The position numbers and the translations under genes were made by a program. Under the pieces are notes generated by a model. The model saw only the letters and a program-made list of their open reading frames with translations. It ran no database searches and was not told the DNA's origin. DNA of 64,000 nucleotides from G963665495 sp963677785 (GTDB lineage Bacteria; Desulfobacterota; Desulfovibrionia; Desulfovibrionales; Desulfovibrionaceae). The stretch is from the NCBI GenBank assembly GCA_963677785.2, contig CAXXDH010000003.1, positions 1,922,001 through 1,986,000 on the forward strand, in the 5' to 3' direction. Shown here piece after piece: positions 17,723 through 26,996 of this stretch (the stretch's first letter is position 1; every line of letters starts with the position of its first letter).

Positions 17723-18213
17723 GCGCTAATTCTGTAACTTTTTAGTGTGTAAGTAAAATTTCCTTTAGTCAAATTCTAATAACGGAAATCGCTCTGACGA
17801 TCGATCTTTTTTTAGGCGACTGCGACAAATCAATTTGTTTGGCTATCTGATCATTGCTTACGCGTTTTAAATAGATAAGAAAAAATCAGGTCAGCGGCAT
17901 CCCTTTCTTGGCGGCCGGGCTTGCTTCTTGTTATTGGTCCGCCGCGCATTGATGAGGGAGGAAGGGGTGTTTCACTTTGGCTGCAACTAGCGAGGAAAAT
18001 GAAGTAAAGAAAGAAAGGTGAACACACGTACCAAACAACTGGCCCCGGGGACGTGTATCTGCCCCCAGGTCCCGATCCAGTAAGCGTTTTTCGGATACGG
18101 TCCCGCCAAGATTTTTTTCATGCGTTTTTTTGGGGACACAGAGGTTGCCGTATTGTGGGAGTGAACAGCTTCCGACTCTGTCAAAAGTCAAAGCTTATCG
18201 TCCAGGAGGAGCT

Positions 18214-20682
18214 GTGGCCGCAGAACAGGGATCGTCTAAACCGGATGTATCGAAAAAGTCCGCAACAAAAAACATTTTTTCCAATCAATGGCGTACGATA
18301 GCAACGCGCTATCTCAACCCTTATCAATGGTCCTTGCGAATACGCTTTTTGTATTTTACCGGAGGGTTGCTGCTACTTGGAACGTTTTTCCAGGTGCTGT
18401 TTCTTTCTTATTCCATCGAATCCACCATAGACGACAGCGTCACGGAACGCTTGCAACTTTCCTCCGAACGGTTGGCCAATACCGTGGAGGTGACCAAGAA
18501 GCTGCTGCTGTCCCAGGCCATTGCCGTCGCTTCCATGCCCGAAGTGCAGACCCGCCTGGTGCAGGAAGACGGAGCCGGACTGAGAACTTTTCTCAAGCAA
18601 TATACGGACGCGCAGCGACTGCAGCTGAATCTCGCTTCATTACGCTATGCACTGTTTTCATCAGAAGGCAGGCTGCTTTTTGATACGTCCAATCTTCTGC
18701 ATCCCGAACAGGACGCATCAAAAAATCCCATGGTTGCGGCCTTGTTGCAACGGAGAGGTTCCGTGGTCGGCCTGCAGATTGACGCGGAAGGCCCGGTGCT
18801 CGGCGTATTTGTTCCCGTGGTTTATGGGGTCGATTTCGCCGGAGGGGTTTTCGTCACGTTGCGGTTTTCCCGTATTTTGCAAAATCTCGAACTTTCCCAA
18901 TCCGGGGCCACTCTGGTGCTGCAAGCCGGGCTGGAAAAATCGCTTCGCAATGCGCTCGGGCTGGAGCGGGCGGGGGACTGGCTGGTTCTGAACAGTGCGG
19001 GCACTGTGCCCGGCGCCATTGTGACCAAGGCGCTGGCCGCCGGTACGTCCAACGGCCGGGTGGAGGATGTTTTTTACAAGCTGGTGGCCTACAGAACGTT
19101 TTCCGGTGCGCCTGACCTGGCGGTCCTGCTGACGTACGACAGCACCATGGCGCATGAGATGAAACGCAACCGGATGTATCAGCTCATGGCGCTGTTTTTT
19201 TCGGGCGCGTTGTTTCTCTGGCTGCTGCTGTATTACAACATCCGGCGCGTGGAATTGTTTCTGGCCCGTTTGAAGCGCATCATCATCGGTTCCCATTCCA
19301 GCGATTTCAGCGAACGTTTTCCCAGCGACCATGTGCATTGTCTGGAGTTGATGCATTGCCGCAACGAAGAATGTCCTGTCTATAAAGACCCCAGCCTGGT
19401 TTGTTATCTGGAAACAGGCTCGGAAGCCATCTCGCCGCTCTGGAGGGACACCTGCATCTTTCTCAATACATACGAAACCTGCCAGCGATGTCCGGTTTAC
19501 GCCGTACGTAAGGGAGATGAACTCACGGAAATGGGCAACGTGATCAACACCATGATGCGCCTCTGGAGCCAATTTCTCGGACGTACGGGCCATCTCCTGG
19601 CCTACGTGTTGCGCAGCCAGGAAAACAAAGCCACCATGCTGCCTTCATTGGATCAGGTTTCAAACCGTCTGGAACAGATGGCCAAGCTGACCTTTTTCGG
19701 CCATGACCTGCAGGGTACTCTGGACAAGGAGGAGGTCTTCGAACAACTGGCGTATGTATTCAGTACGCAGTTCGGGCTTTCCAAGTTTGTTCTTTTTGAA
19801 GTGGACGAGGAATCCAACAGGATCGTCATTGCCCTGGACTATGCCCAGGACGAGAAGTTGTGCAAAAAGAACGTGCTGCTTTCCACGGAAATCTGTCGCG
19901 CGCACCGGGTCGCAGAAGATGTGGTTTCGTTTTACAACCCCATGCTGTGTCCGTATTTCAACTGCGACACGAATTCTTTTGTCCGCTGCTGCCTGCCCAT
20001 GGTCATGGGCGGCCAGGTAGGCGCGGTGTTCAGTTTCGTGGCTCCGAAACGAACCTGGGAAACGCTGCGCAGCCAGCAGCTGCCTGTGTTGCGCAAGTAT
20101 CTCGATGCTTCGGCACCGGTGCTCAGCTCGCTCAGGTTGCTGCGTTTGTCCAAGGAGCAGTCCTTGCGCGATCCTTTGACGCATTGCCACAACAGACGTT
20201 TTCTGGACGAGTTTCTTTCCAAATACGAGCCCCTGTCCGAACGCGAGGGCAAAAAAGCCGGATTCCTCATGGCGGATCTGGATTACTTCAAGCAGGTCAA
20301 CGACGCCTACGGCCATGAAGCCGGGGATGCCGTGCTGCAGCAGATTGTGACCACCATCAACGAAAGTATCCGCCGCTCCGACCTGCTTATTCGCTACGGC
20401 GGTGAAGAATTTCTGATTCTGCTGCAGGATATCCAGAACGGCATGGCGGAACAGGTCGCTGAAAAAATTCGTGCTGCCGTGGAACAACAGGAGTTCGACC
20501 TGCCCGGCGGATCAAAAATCAAAAAGACCATCAGCCTCGGGGTTTCCGAGTATCCGGAAGACGGCAACACGCTCTACAAAGCCATCAAGTTTTCGGACGT
20601 GGCCCTGTATGAGGCCAAAAACCAGGGGCGCAACAAGGTTGTCCGCTTCAAGCCGGAAATGTGGCAGTCCATCGAATATTAG
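18214..20682 (+). CDS. membrane diguanylate cyclase with periplasmic sensor, Cys-rich and GAF regions
   Basis: 822 aa from GTG 18214, which has AGGAGGA four bases upstream; the open frame before it lacks such a site. Order: transmembrane segment (about 45-66), periplasmic sensor domain (67-320), second transmembrane segment (323-342), a cytoplasmic cysteine cluster (about 376-430: CLELMHCRNEECPVY, then CYLETG and CQRCPVY), a GAF-like domain (about 490-645) and a GGDEF domain (650-815) with active GGEEF at 729-733 and the RRSD inhibitory site in front. It makes c-di-GMP from GTP in response to an outside signal and perhaps to redox or metal state through the cysteines (inference). Confidence 0.95.
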   Translation: MAAEQGSSKPDVSKKSATKNIFSNQWRTIATRYLNPYQWSLRIRFLYFTGGLLLLGTFFQVLFLSYSIESTIDDSVTERLQLSSERLANTVEVTKKLLLSQAIAVASMPEVQTRLVQEDGAGLRTFLKQYTDAQRLQLNLASLRYALFSSEGRLLFDTSNLLHPEQDASKNPMVAALLQRRGSVVGLQIDAEGPVLGVFVPVVYGVDFAGGVFVTLRFSRILQNLELSQSGATLVLQAGLEKSLRNALGLERAGDWLVLNSAGTVPGAIVTKALAAGTSNGRVEDVFYKLVAYRTFSGAPDLAVLLTYDSTMAHEMKRNRMYQLMALFFSGALFLWLLLYYNIRRVELFLARLKRIIIGSHSSDFSERFPSDHVHCLELMHCRNEECPVYKDPSLVCYLETGSEAISPLWRDTCIFLNTYETCQRCPVYAVRKGDELTEMGNVINTMMRLWSQFLGRTGHLLAYVLRSQENKATMLPSLDQVSNRLEQMAKLTFFGHDLQGTLDKEEVFEQLAYVFSTQFGLSKFVLFEVDEESNRIVIALDYAQDEKLCKKNVLLSTEICRAHRVAEDVVSFYNPMLCPYFNCDTNSFVRCCLPMVMGGQVGAVFSFVAPKRTWETLRSQQLPVLRKYLDASAPVLSSLRLLRLSKEQSLRDPLTHCHNRRFLDEFLSKYEPLSEREGKKAGFLMADLDYFKQVNDAYGHEAGDAVLQQIVTTINESIRRSDLLIRYGGEEFLILLQDIQNGMAEQVAEKIRAAVEQQEFDLPGGSKIKKTISLGVSEYPEDGNTLYKAIKFSDVALYEAKNQGRNKVVRFKPEMWQSIEY

Positions 20683-20815
20683 ATGCGTTTCCGAGTGAAT
20701 TACATCGCGAGGTTGAGCAGGAAATTCAGGCTGGTTACGATATAAGCCACTGCTCACTTCTTGCCGGATCCCTGGGCAGCTTGTTATACTTTCCTCTGAA
20801 GCAAGGAGGATTCGC

Positions 20816-21400
20816 ATGCACGACGTCAGTCTGGGACAGACTATCCGGGACTATCTCACCGGGGAAGAGATCGAACAAACCACTTATGAAGATTTGCGCC
20901 AGGCAATGGCACAGTTGCTGGTGGAGGAAAAAGGCTACCCGCGCGAACAACTGCGCCCGCGGGTGGCCGTATGTTTTCCCATTGGCGGGAAAAATTATAC
21001 GCGCATCGTGGATCTGGCGGCTTTTGACGGAGAGGGCAAGCCCTTGCTGCTGCTTCTGTTTTGTCCGGGCGTGGTCAGCACCTACCAGCGCGAGGCCCTG
21101 GCCGCGGCCCGCCTTTTTCCGGAATGTCCGGCGCCGTTGATCGCGGTAACGGACAGTAAAGAGGCCATGCTGCTGGCCGTGTCCTCGGGAGACTGCCAGG
21201 GTGAAGGCATGCAGGCCATACCCGCATGGGAGCAGCTGCCCGCAAAGGTTGCTGAGGCTGGCTATCCGATCCTGCCGCCGGAGCGCCTGGAAGCGGAACG
21301 GCGTATTTTGTACGCCTACAGTGAGTCGCTGTACGACTGTTGCGGTGGCGCGGCTTGCGCCGTGGCGGCCAAGGGCGGTCGCTGGGGCAAAGAAGGCTGA
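20816..21400 (+). CDS. orphan HsdR N-terminal-like (PD-D/ExK fold) protein, probably inactive
   Basis: 194 aa resembling the type I restriction HsdR N-terminal domain found alone in many Desulfovibrio-type genomes: DLRQAMAQLLVEEKGYPREQL, then RPRVAVCFPIGGKNYTRIVDLAAF. The nuclease fold normally has Asp followed by a Glu-x-Lys strand; here the Asp is present (RIVDL) but the next strand reads PLLLLLFCPG with neither Glu nor Lys. It therefore probably no longer cuts DNA. There are no hsdM or hsdS genes nearby. A strong AAGGAGGA precedes the ATG, so the gene is expressed. Role unknown. Confidence 0.8.
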   Translation: MHDVSLGQTIRDYLTGEEIEQTTYEDLRQAMAQLLVEEKGYPREQLRPRVAVCFPIGGKNYTRIVDLAAFDGEGKPLLLLLFCPGVVSTYQREALAAARLFPECPAPLIAVTDSKEAMLLAVSSGDCQGEGMQAIPAWEQLPAKVAEAGYPILPPERLEAERRILYAYSESLYDCCGGAACAVAAKGGRWGKEG

Positions 21401-21406
21401 ATATCC

Positions 21407-21426
21407 GGGCCCGAGAACACGGGCCC
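21407..21426. terminator. hairpin between convergent genes
   Basis: GGGCCC-gagaacac-GGGCCC; the arms are self-complementary and the hairpin lies in the 34-base gap between two converging genes. No T-run follows on either strand, so it is at best a weak terminator. Confidence 0.4.
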
Positions 21427-21434
21427 TCCTGAAA

Positions 21435-21701
21435 CTATTCCTCGTCGCTTGCGGCGTCGCGCAACACGGCTTCGGCCACCTGGATGTCGTATAATTGCAA
21501 CGGGTCCGGCTTGTCCTTGTCGTAGAGGGCCGCAGCCTGCTGAATGGCTTCCATGGGGATCCACTTGTGTTTTTCCCAGATCTTGGAGTCCTCGCTGTTC
21601 CACAGGCGGAATTCAACTTGTCCCGCAACCTTCCTGACGTACATTCTGATTTTTTTGTCCTGCGGAAAAGGGTAATAGTAGCATCCTCGATCATCCTGCA
21701 T
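21435..21701 (-). CDS. small hypothetical protein, 88 aa
   Basis: Starts MQDDRGCYYYPFPQDKK, contains KVAGQVEFRLWNSEDSKIWE and ends in an acidic tail. It is soluble, with no signal or membrane segment. ATG 21701 has AGGGAG four bases upstream; the frame stays open to 21887 but without a ribosome site, and the upstream residues look non-coding. The order of features (short beta-rich protein with a YYYPF start) suggests a small conserved family, but I cannot name it. Confidence 0.7.
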   Translation of the reverse strand: MQDDRGCYYYPFPQDKKIRMYVRKVAGQVEFRLWNSEDSKIWEKHKWIPMEAIQQAAALYDKDKPDPLQLYDIQVAEAVLRDAASDEE

Positions 21702-21947
21702 TGTGCACTCCCTGAAACATTGGTCTGTTGCCGCGTCATGCGGACGTTTGGTTTCGGCGTTCAGTAAACGGGAAAAGCCTGGATAGTCAACGCCCGGCAG
21801 CGACGGCCCGGTCTCGACATACTGAAACCGGGCGAACGTAGCCCAGCTGTTCGCAAAAAGCAAAAAATTCTCGTAAGCGGAAAGCATCCGGCGTACGCAA
21901 CTGAATTGCCGCTTTTCTTCCAGGCGAAAATACTGCAGAAGGAGCTC

Positions 21948-23246
21948 ATGAAACAGTTTTTCCGAGATAGATCCCTGCGCGGCTGGCTGCTCTACGACTG
22001 GGCCAACTCGGCGTATGTTACCACGGTGGCCGTGGCGGTGCTTCCTGCCTATTTCGCCGCCGCAGTGGTGCCCAAGGAAGGGTACGTGTTATTCGGGACG
22101 CGTCTGCAGGCCACGTCGTTATGGGGGTATACGGTCAGCCTTGCCGCGTTGTGTGTGTTTTTGCTGGCGCCCATGCTGGGAGCCATTGCGGATTATTCCG
22201 CCTGCAAAAAGCGTATGCTGCTGTTTTTTTGCCTTACAGGCGGGCTGGCGGCCAGTGCGCTTTTTTTTACCGGGCCGGGAGCGGTGCTGACGACTCTCGG
22301 GCTGTTTTTTGTGGCCCAGGTGGGATTCGTGGGCGGCAACGTGTTCTATGACGCTTTTCTGCCGCATTTGGGGCCGCCGGAGGATCTGGACGCGATTTCC
22401 GGCTGGGGATACGCGGCGGGGTATCTGGGAGGGGGGCTGCAATTCGCGCTCAGCTTGGGCTTGCTGACCGTGCATAAGCAACTGGGCCTTTCGGCGGATC
22501 TTGCCGCGCGCTTGTGCCTGTGCACGGCCGGACTCTGGTGGCTGGGGTTCGCGGGGCTGACCTTCCTCTGGCTGCGGGAAAGCGCCACGCTCAGGGCCTT
22601 GCCCCAAGGCATCCGGCCCGGGCCGGGAGGCTATCTGCAGATAGGCTGGCGCCAGATACGCGGCAATCTGCGGCTGCTGCTGCACGACCGCAACATGCTG
22701 CTCTTTCTGCTGGCTTTTTTCTTTTATAATGACGGCATACAGACGGTCATCAGCATGGCGACCATCTACGGCAAGGAAGAGCTGGGCTTTTCCACGACCC
22801 TGCTGATGGTGACGCTGCTTATGATCCAGCTGGTAGGCATCTTCGGCGCTTTGTTGTTTGGTAAACTGGCTGAACGGGTATCCGCGCGCAAGGCCCTGAT
22901 AGCCGCCCTGGTGCTTTGGCTGGGTGTCAGCCTGTACGCGTATTTTCTACAGAAGCCTTGGCAATACGTTCTGCTGGGCGCGATTGTGGGGCTGATACTC
23001 GGCGGGTCGCAGGCCTTGAGCCGCTCTCTGTACGGCGTCATGATTCCCAAGGAAAACGCGGCCACCTATTTTGCTTTTTTTTCCGTGGTAAACAAATTCT
23101 CCAGCATTCTCGGACCGCTGCTGTTCGCTCTGGTCACGCAGTATACGGGTACCGCCCGGCTGGCCATGCCCTGTCTGGGGTTGTTTTTCCTGATCGGCAT
23201 TGCCGGGCTGGCAGTGTTGAGACCCGGTTCCGCTGCCAGTGAATAG
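21948..23246 (+). CDS. MFS transporter, UMF1 (Atg22-like) family
   Basis: 432 aa with about 12 hydrophobic segments. The N-terminal RGWLLYDWANSAYVTTVAVA is diagnostic of the UMF1 family, as are GFVGGNVFYDAFLPHL and AISGWGYAAGYLGGG. Family members are related to the yeast vacuolar amino-acid effluxer Atg22; bacterial substrates are mostly unknown. ATG 21948 has AAGGAG three bases upstream; the frame is open from 21906 without one. It converges on the histidine kinase gene with 11 bases between stops and no terminator. Confidence 0.93.
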   Translation: MKQFFRDRSLRGWLLYDWANSAYVTTVAVAVLPAYFAAAVVPKEGYVLFGTRLQATSLWGYTVSLAALCVFLLAPMLGAIADYSACKKRMLLFFCLTGGLAASALFFTGPGAVLTTLGLFFVAQVGFVGGNVFYDAFLPHLGPPEDLDAISGWGYAAGYLGGGLQFALSLGLLTVHKQLGLSADLAARLCLCTAGLWWLGFAGLTFLWLRESATLRALPQGIRPGPGGYLQIGWRQIRGNLRLLLHDRNMLLFLLAFFFYNDGIQTVISMATIYGKEELGFSTTLLMVTLLMIQLVGIFGALLFGKLAERVSARKALIAALVLWLGVSLYAYFLQKPWQYVLLGAIVGLILGGSQALSRSLYGVMIPKENAATYFAFFSVVNKFSSILGPLLFALVTQYTGTARLAMPCLGLFFLIGIAGLAVLRPGSAASE

Positions 23247-23257
23247 GGTCGGGCAGA

Positions 23258-25813
23258 TTACAGCGCGCACTCCAGAGGTGAGAGAAGCACATGTATTTCG
23301 CAGCCCTGTTTGCTGTCGCCGACCCAGATTTTTCCGCCCATGAGGTGCACCAGGCCCTGAGCCAGGGTCAAGCCCATGCCAAGCCCCTGGTAGCGGCGCG
23401 TATAGGATACGTCCTCCTGCCAGAATTTTTCAAACAATTTGTCGCGCAGCTCGCGTTTGATGCCGATGCCCGTATCGGTGACCGTGATAGAGACGGAATA
23501 GCTCAAGGCGTCGGTTTCTTCCACGGTGACATTCAGGGCGATGGAGCCTTCCTGGGTGAATTTTAGGGCATTGTCCAGCAATTGGTCCAGAATCATATTG
23601 GTGCAGTCCGCATCCAGATGAATGGTCGGCAGCGGGGTGATGTTCGAGGAGATGCTGAATTCCAAATTTTTTTGTTCGATTTTGCTGCGCCAGCGGGCCT
23701 CTATTCCGTGCATGAGGAGATCCAGCGGGATGGCCTGAAAATGAAGATGGCGCTCGCCGGATTCAATGGAGATATATTCGATGAGCAAGGATAGGACGCG
23801 GAGTAGACGGTTGCCTGACTGCTTGATTTCTTTGATGAAATCTTCCTGGTCCAGGGTCAGGCTGTCTTCGAGCAAAAGGTCGGCAAGGCCCAGTATACCG
23901 TTCAGCGGGGTTTTGAATTCGTGGCCGACCCTGGAAAGCAGGGCGCTTTTGGCGCGTTCGGCTGTTCTGGCGTTTTCCCTGGCGTTGACCAGGTCCGTGA
24001 CATCTTTCATGGAAAGCACAGCCCCAATTTCTCGGCCTTTCAGATCGAACAGGAGACGGCCTCCCGCGATGATCGTACGCCGTTCGTTCTTTTTGGTGAC
24101 AAGAACGATTTCCATGGCCTGCAGATTTTCTCCCTGAATGATCCGGTGCAGGGGGCGTTCTTCTTTTGCCAGGGGGGTCTTGCCGTCTGCGGCGAGTATA
24201 TCAAAATGTTTTCCCAAGTCGGTCGCCCAAATTTCCGGCGATTGCTCTTCGGCAGCCAGGCCAAACAGCGTGCGCGCCACCTGGTTGGCGAGGATGATCT
24301 GGCCCTGGGCGTCGGAAACCAGAATACCCTCCTGGATATACTCCAGAACCGCTTTGAGAAATTCCTGCTCATAGTGGAGGCTGGCCTCGTACTCTTTGCG
24401 CTCGCTGATGTCTCGGGCAACTCCCACGGTAAACCATTCCCTATCCTGGAGTATGGCGGCTACGCCCAGTTCGACAGGTACCGTGCTGCCGTCGCGTCGT
24501 AAAGCCGTCACCTCGCGGATGGTCCCCACGATGGGGCCGGAACCGGTACGTGAGAATTGTTTCCAGGCTTCCAGCGTTTGATCGGAAAGTTCCTTCGGGC
24601 AGATCAGATCATGGAAAAAGGAGTCCTTAATTTCGGAAAATTGATAACCGAACAATCGTTCGGCGGCAGGATTCCAATGGACGGGTTTGCCCTGCCCGTT
24701 GAGCATGATAATGGCATCCTGGGCCGTAGTGCTTATGGTTTTGAGTTGTTGTTCGCTTTTTTCCAGCTCCTGGAGGGCCAGCGAACGCCTTGCATAGGCT
24801 CCAGACCAGAGCCAGGCGGCGATCAAGAGCAAAATCAGGATGCCCACCCCGGCGGCGAGCATCTGGCCATGCCAGGGAGGGGTCAACATGTTATGGGGAA
24901 CATAAGTGACGAGTTTCCAGGATTCCTGCGCGTTCAGCTCAACTCCCAGAGCCTGGGCGTCTTTGGCCAAAGAAGAAATCCGGATCATGTCGTAGGTGAA
25001 CAGCCCCTTTGGTGTGAAAACTGAACCGCGGTCGTTCCGTTGCATTGCTTGCCAGGCCTTGGGGTAGTTTTTCCCAAACAGGAAAGCCCCACGTCCGGGA
25101 AGGATGAAGCCCCATTCCTTGTTATGGTCCGGAGCAAGCAGATAGTAGCCCGCGTCGTTGATAAGAAAGGCCTTTCCAAAGGTGCCGCGGGTCGCGGATG
25201 TGATGTTGTTGAAAAAGATGTCTCCTAAGTAGCTCAGAACGAGCAGGCCGATGGCCTCCCCCTTCGGGGCATGAATAATGGAGGACAGCCGCAGTATGGG
25301 CTTGTATGGAACAACGATGCGTTTGTTTTCTATGCTCAGGTTCAAAGGAGAGACATAGATTTTATGATTGTGGGAAAAGGCCTGTTTGAAGAAATCGCGA
25401 TGGCTGTTGTTTTCAAGTTTGTTTTTCGGAGTGATGAAGGTTTTGCCGTTTTGCCGGGTTATTCTGATGAGTTCCTGCCCGGAGGTGTCTATCAGCCGGA
25501 TTTTGGAGTAGACACGCGCATTTTTGGAAAGCGCGTACAGAATGTGTGTCAACACGCTCAAGTTGAACGTTTTTTGGGAGGAATCGTAGAGTCTCTGGGT
25601 AGCGTCGGAAAGGGTCAGAATGTTTTCGAATCTGCTTTCAACTCCGTATTTGAAGATATTGCTGGCAATTTCTATAAGATTTTTTTCGTTGGTTTCGATT
25701 TCGGAAACAAAAAGAGATTTTTGATAGGTCGATAACCAAAAGAGGAATGAGAGCGCGACGAAACCCAGTATTGAAAACAAGGTGAGAAAAATGGGGAATC
25801 TTCTAACATTCAC
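23258..25813 (-). CDS. membrane PAS-containing sensor histidine kinase
   Basis: 851 aa. Transmembrane segment at residues about 8-28, a large periplasmic Cache-like sensor to about 325, a second transmembrane segment (VGILILLLIAAWLW), then two PAS domains (about 365-475 and 485-610), HisKA with SRVGHEFKTPLNGILG (phosphorylated His) and an HATPase with LDNALKFT, DTGIGI and GLGMGL. All catalytic boxes are intact; there is no receiver domain, so it must pass phosphate to a separate regulator not found nearby. The start is a GTG at 25811-25813 without a clear ribosome site. Ligand unknown. Confidence 0.93.
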   Translation of the reverse strand: MNVRRFPIFLTLFSILGFVALSFLFWLSTYQKSLFVSEIETNEKNLIEIASNIFKYGVESRFENILTLSDATQRLYDSSQKTFNLSVLTHILYALSKNARVYSKIRLIDTSGQELIRITRQNGKTFITPKNKLENNSHRDFFKQAFSHNHKIYVSPLNLSIENKRIVVPYKPILRLSSIIHAPKGEAIGLLVLSYLGDIFFNNITSATRGTFGKAFLINDAGYYLLAPDHNKEWGFILPGRGAFLFGKNYPKAWQAMQRNDRGSVFTPKGLFTYDMIRISSLAKDAQALGVELNAQESWKLVTYVPHNMLTPPWHGQMLAAGVGILILLLIAAWLWSGAYARRSLALQELEKSEQQLKTISTTAQDAIIMLNGQGKPVHWNPAAERLFGYQFSEIKDSFFHDLICPKELSDQTLEAWKQFSRTGSGPIVGTIREVTALRRDGSTVPVELGVAAILQDREWFTVGVARDISERKEYEASLHYEQEFLKAVLEYIQEGILVSDAQGQIILANQVARTLFGLAAEEQSPEIWATDLGKHFDILAADGKTPLAKEERPLHRIIQGENLQAMEIVLVTKKNERRTIIAGGRLLFDLKGREIGAVLSMKDVTDLVNARENARTAERAKSALLSRVGHEFKTPLNGILGLADLLLEDSLTLDQEDFIKEIKQSGNRLLRVLSLLIEYISIESGERHLHFQAIPLDLLMHGIEARWRSKIEQKNLEFSISSNITPLPTIHLDADCTNMILDQLLDNALKFTQEGSIALNVTVEETDALSYSVSITVTDTGIGIKRELRDKLFEKFWQEDVSYTRRYQGLGMGLTLAQGLVHLMGGKIWVGDSKQGCEIHVLLSPLECAL

Positions 25814-25936
25814 ATGCGCACCATTGTATCCGGCAGTTCGTGCAGCTTACCAGAAAAAATAGCTTTCTTTGTTTGAAAATCAGAAATAACGACCTGTTGC
25901 CAAGGAATAACAGGGGTAAAATGTTGCCGGGCCCGG

Positions 25937-26848
25937 TCAGCTTTGTTGAAAGAATTGCAGCACGGAATCCATTTCGCGGTTTGGATCAAAGCTGCCGTGG
26001 TCACAATCGATTTCTTCCGGAATATCTTCCGTACGACCGAAAAGAGCGAGGCTGATACGGTCGATCCGGCCTATTTGGCGTTTTGCATCGTCAATGCTGA
26101 TGCTCGGGCAACGTTCGCCGCGGAGCATCAGGGCTTCGATGGGTTCGCGTTGCAGCTTGCGTTCAAAATCCTGGGCCTGTTTCAGCATTCTGTGCACCAG
26201 GCGTTTTCGCGTCATCAACCCCGAGAACGGATCCTCTTCAGGGGCAAGCGTTTCCAGAAAAGCAAGCAGAAAATCGAAATGGCCGACAAAGACGGCCTCC
26301 GGTGCGGGAAAAACCCGGCAAAACGCGCAGACAAGGTTTCTGTCCCGCTCTGGTGCGCCGGATCTGGCACAACGCAGCCGGACCCGGAGTTTTGCGCGCA
26401 TGTCAGGATCAAAAGAGGCCACAGCCTCCCGAAGGTCTTGGTCAAGAATCGTGTCCAGGTGCAAGCGCGCGATAAACCGTTGCGCAAGGTCTGGCGTAAG
26501 TTTGAAACGAAGCGTTTGATCTGTTTCAGGGAAAATCAGCCCGCATTCCGGCGCATCGGCCAGAAAATTGTGCAATAGCCGTTCGGAGAATTCCAGCTGC
26601 TCAGAGTTATCCGGCAACAGCGGCTCCAGTTGCGCTTTGAGAGCAACTTCCGGGAAAAGCAGCAGATCCAGCAACGGTTCGCGTTCGCAATGCCCTTCAT
26701 CTGCGATGACTTCAGACAAATCCTCGAATGACGAACCTCCCAGGGTCGAGTCCGCATAGTGTCGCAAAGGAGGACTGAGCAAAAACCCGCTTCCAAGAAT
26801 CTCACGGAGCAAAACGGCAATACTTCTACTTTGTTCCAATGAATCCAC
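25937..26848 (-). CDS. protein of unknown function, 303 aa
   Basis: Soluble, Leu- and Glu/Asp-rich, helical-looking protein without recognisable motif; it contains VLLREILGSGFLLSPPL near the start, LKAQLEPLLPDNSEQLEF, CARSGAPERDRNLVCAFCRVF with three Cys, and DDAKRQIGRIDRISLALFGR near the end. The frame is open to 27073 but that would overlap the glycosyltransferase gene; a GTG at 26848 has AGAGGA five bases upstream and is preferred, and a sigma-70-like promoter lies 57 bases further up. It is followed by the histidine kinase on the same strand. The conserved tail residues look like a bacterial family I cannot name. Confidence 0.72.
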   Translation of the reverse strand: MDSLEQSRSIAVLLREILGSGFLLSPPLRHYADSTLGGSSFEDLSEVIADEGHCEREPLLDLLLFPEVALKAQLEPLLPDNSEQLEFSERLLHNFLADAPECGLIFPETDQTLRFKLTPDLAQRFIARLHLDTILDQDLREAVASFDPDMRAKLRVRLRCARSGAPERDRNLVCAFCRVFPAPEAVFVGHFDFLLAFLETLAPEEDPFSGLMTRKRLVHRMLKQAQDFERKLQREPIEALMLRGERCPSISIDDAKRQIGRIDRISLALFGRTEDIPEEIDCDHGSFDPNREMDSVLQFFQQS

Positions 26849-26904
26849 CCGGGTCCTCTGAAGTTGCAGGCATTGAGCAAGTAATCGACACTTTCTCGAA
26901 AGAT

Positions 26905-26933
26905 ATTGTAGATGAAAATACGTGTTAAAACAA
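26905..26933 (-). promoter_or_regulatory. sigma-70-like promoter for the unknown gene at 25937-26848
   Basis: On the minus strand TTGTTT, 17-base spacer, TACAAT, in an AT-rich gap after the glycosyltransferase stop. The predicted leader is about 50 bases. Confidence 0.5.
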
Positions 26934-26996
26934 GTTATATAAACCCTTACATCGTGTGAGAGGTCGGCTACACTTTCCAGGCGCGATCCGGTGGCA

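Larger units (their letters stand above)
17548..18213. other. 666-base divergent intergenic region
   Basis: AT-rich in its left two thirds, no open frame that looks coding. It holds a good sigma-70 promoter on the plus strand (17637-17666) and a short hairpin with T6 (17704-17722), described separately. The region just before the diguanylate cyclase is GC-richer. I looked for a c-di-GMP riboswitch and saw no convincing match. Confidence 0.7.

Noticed and set aside
17723..18213. c-di-GMP (GEMM) riboswitch before the diguanylate cyclase
   Set aside because: The conserved core and the GNRA-tetraloop stem were not found in order.
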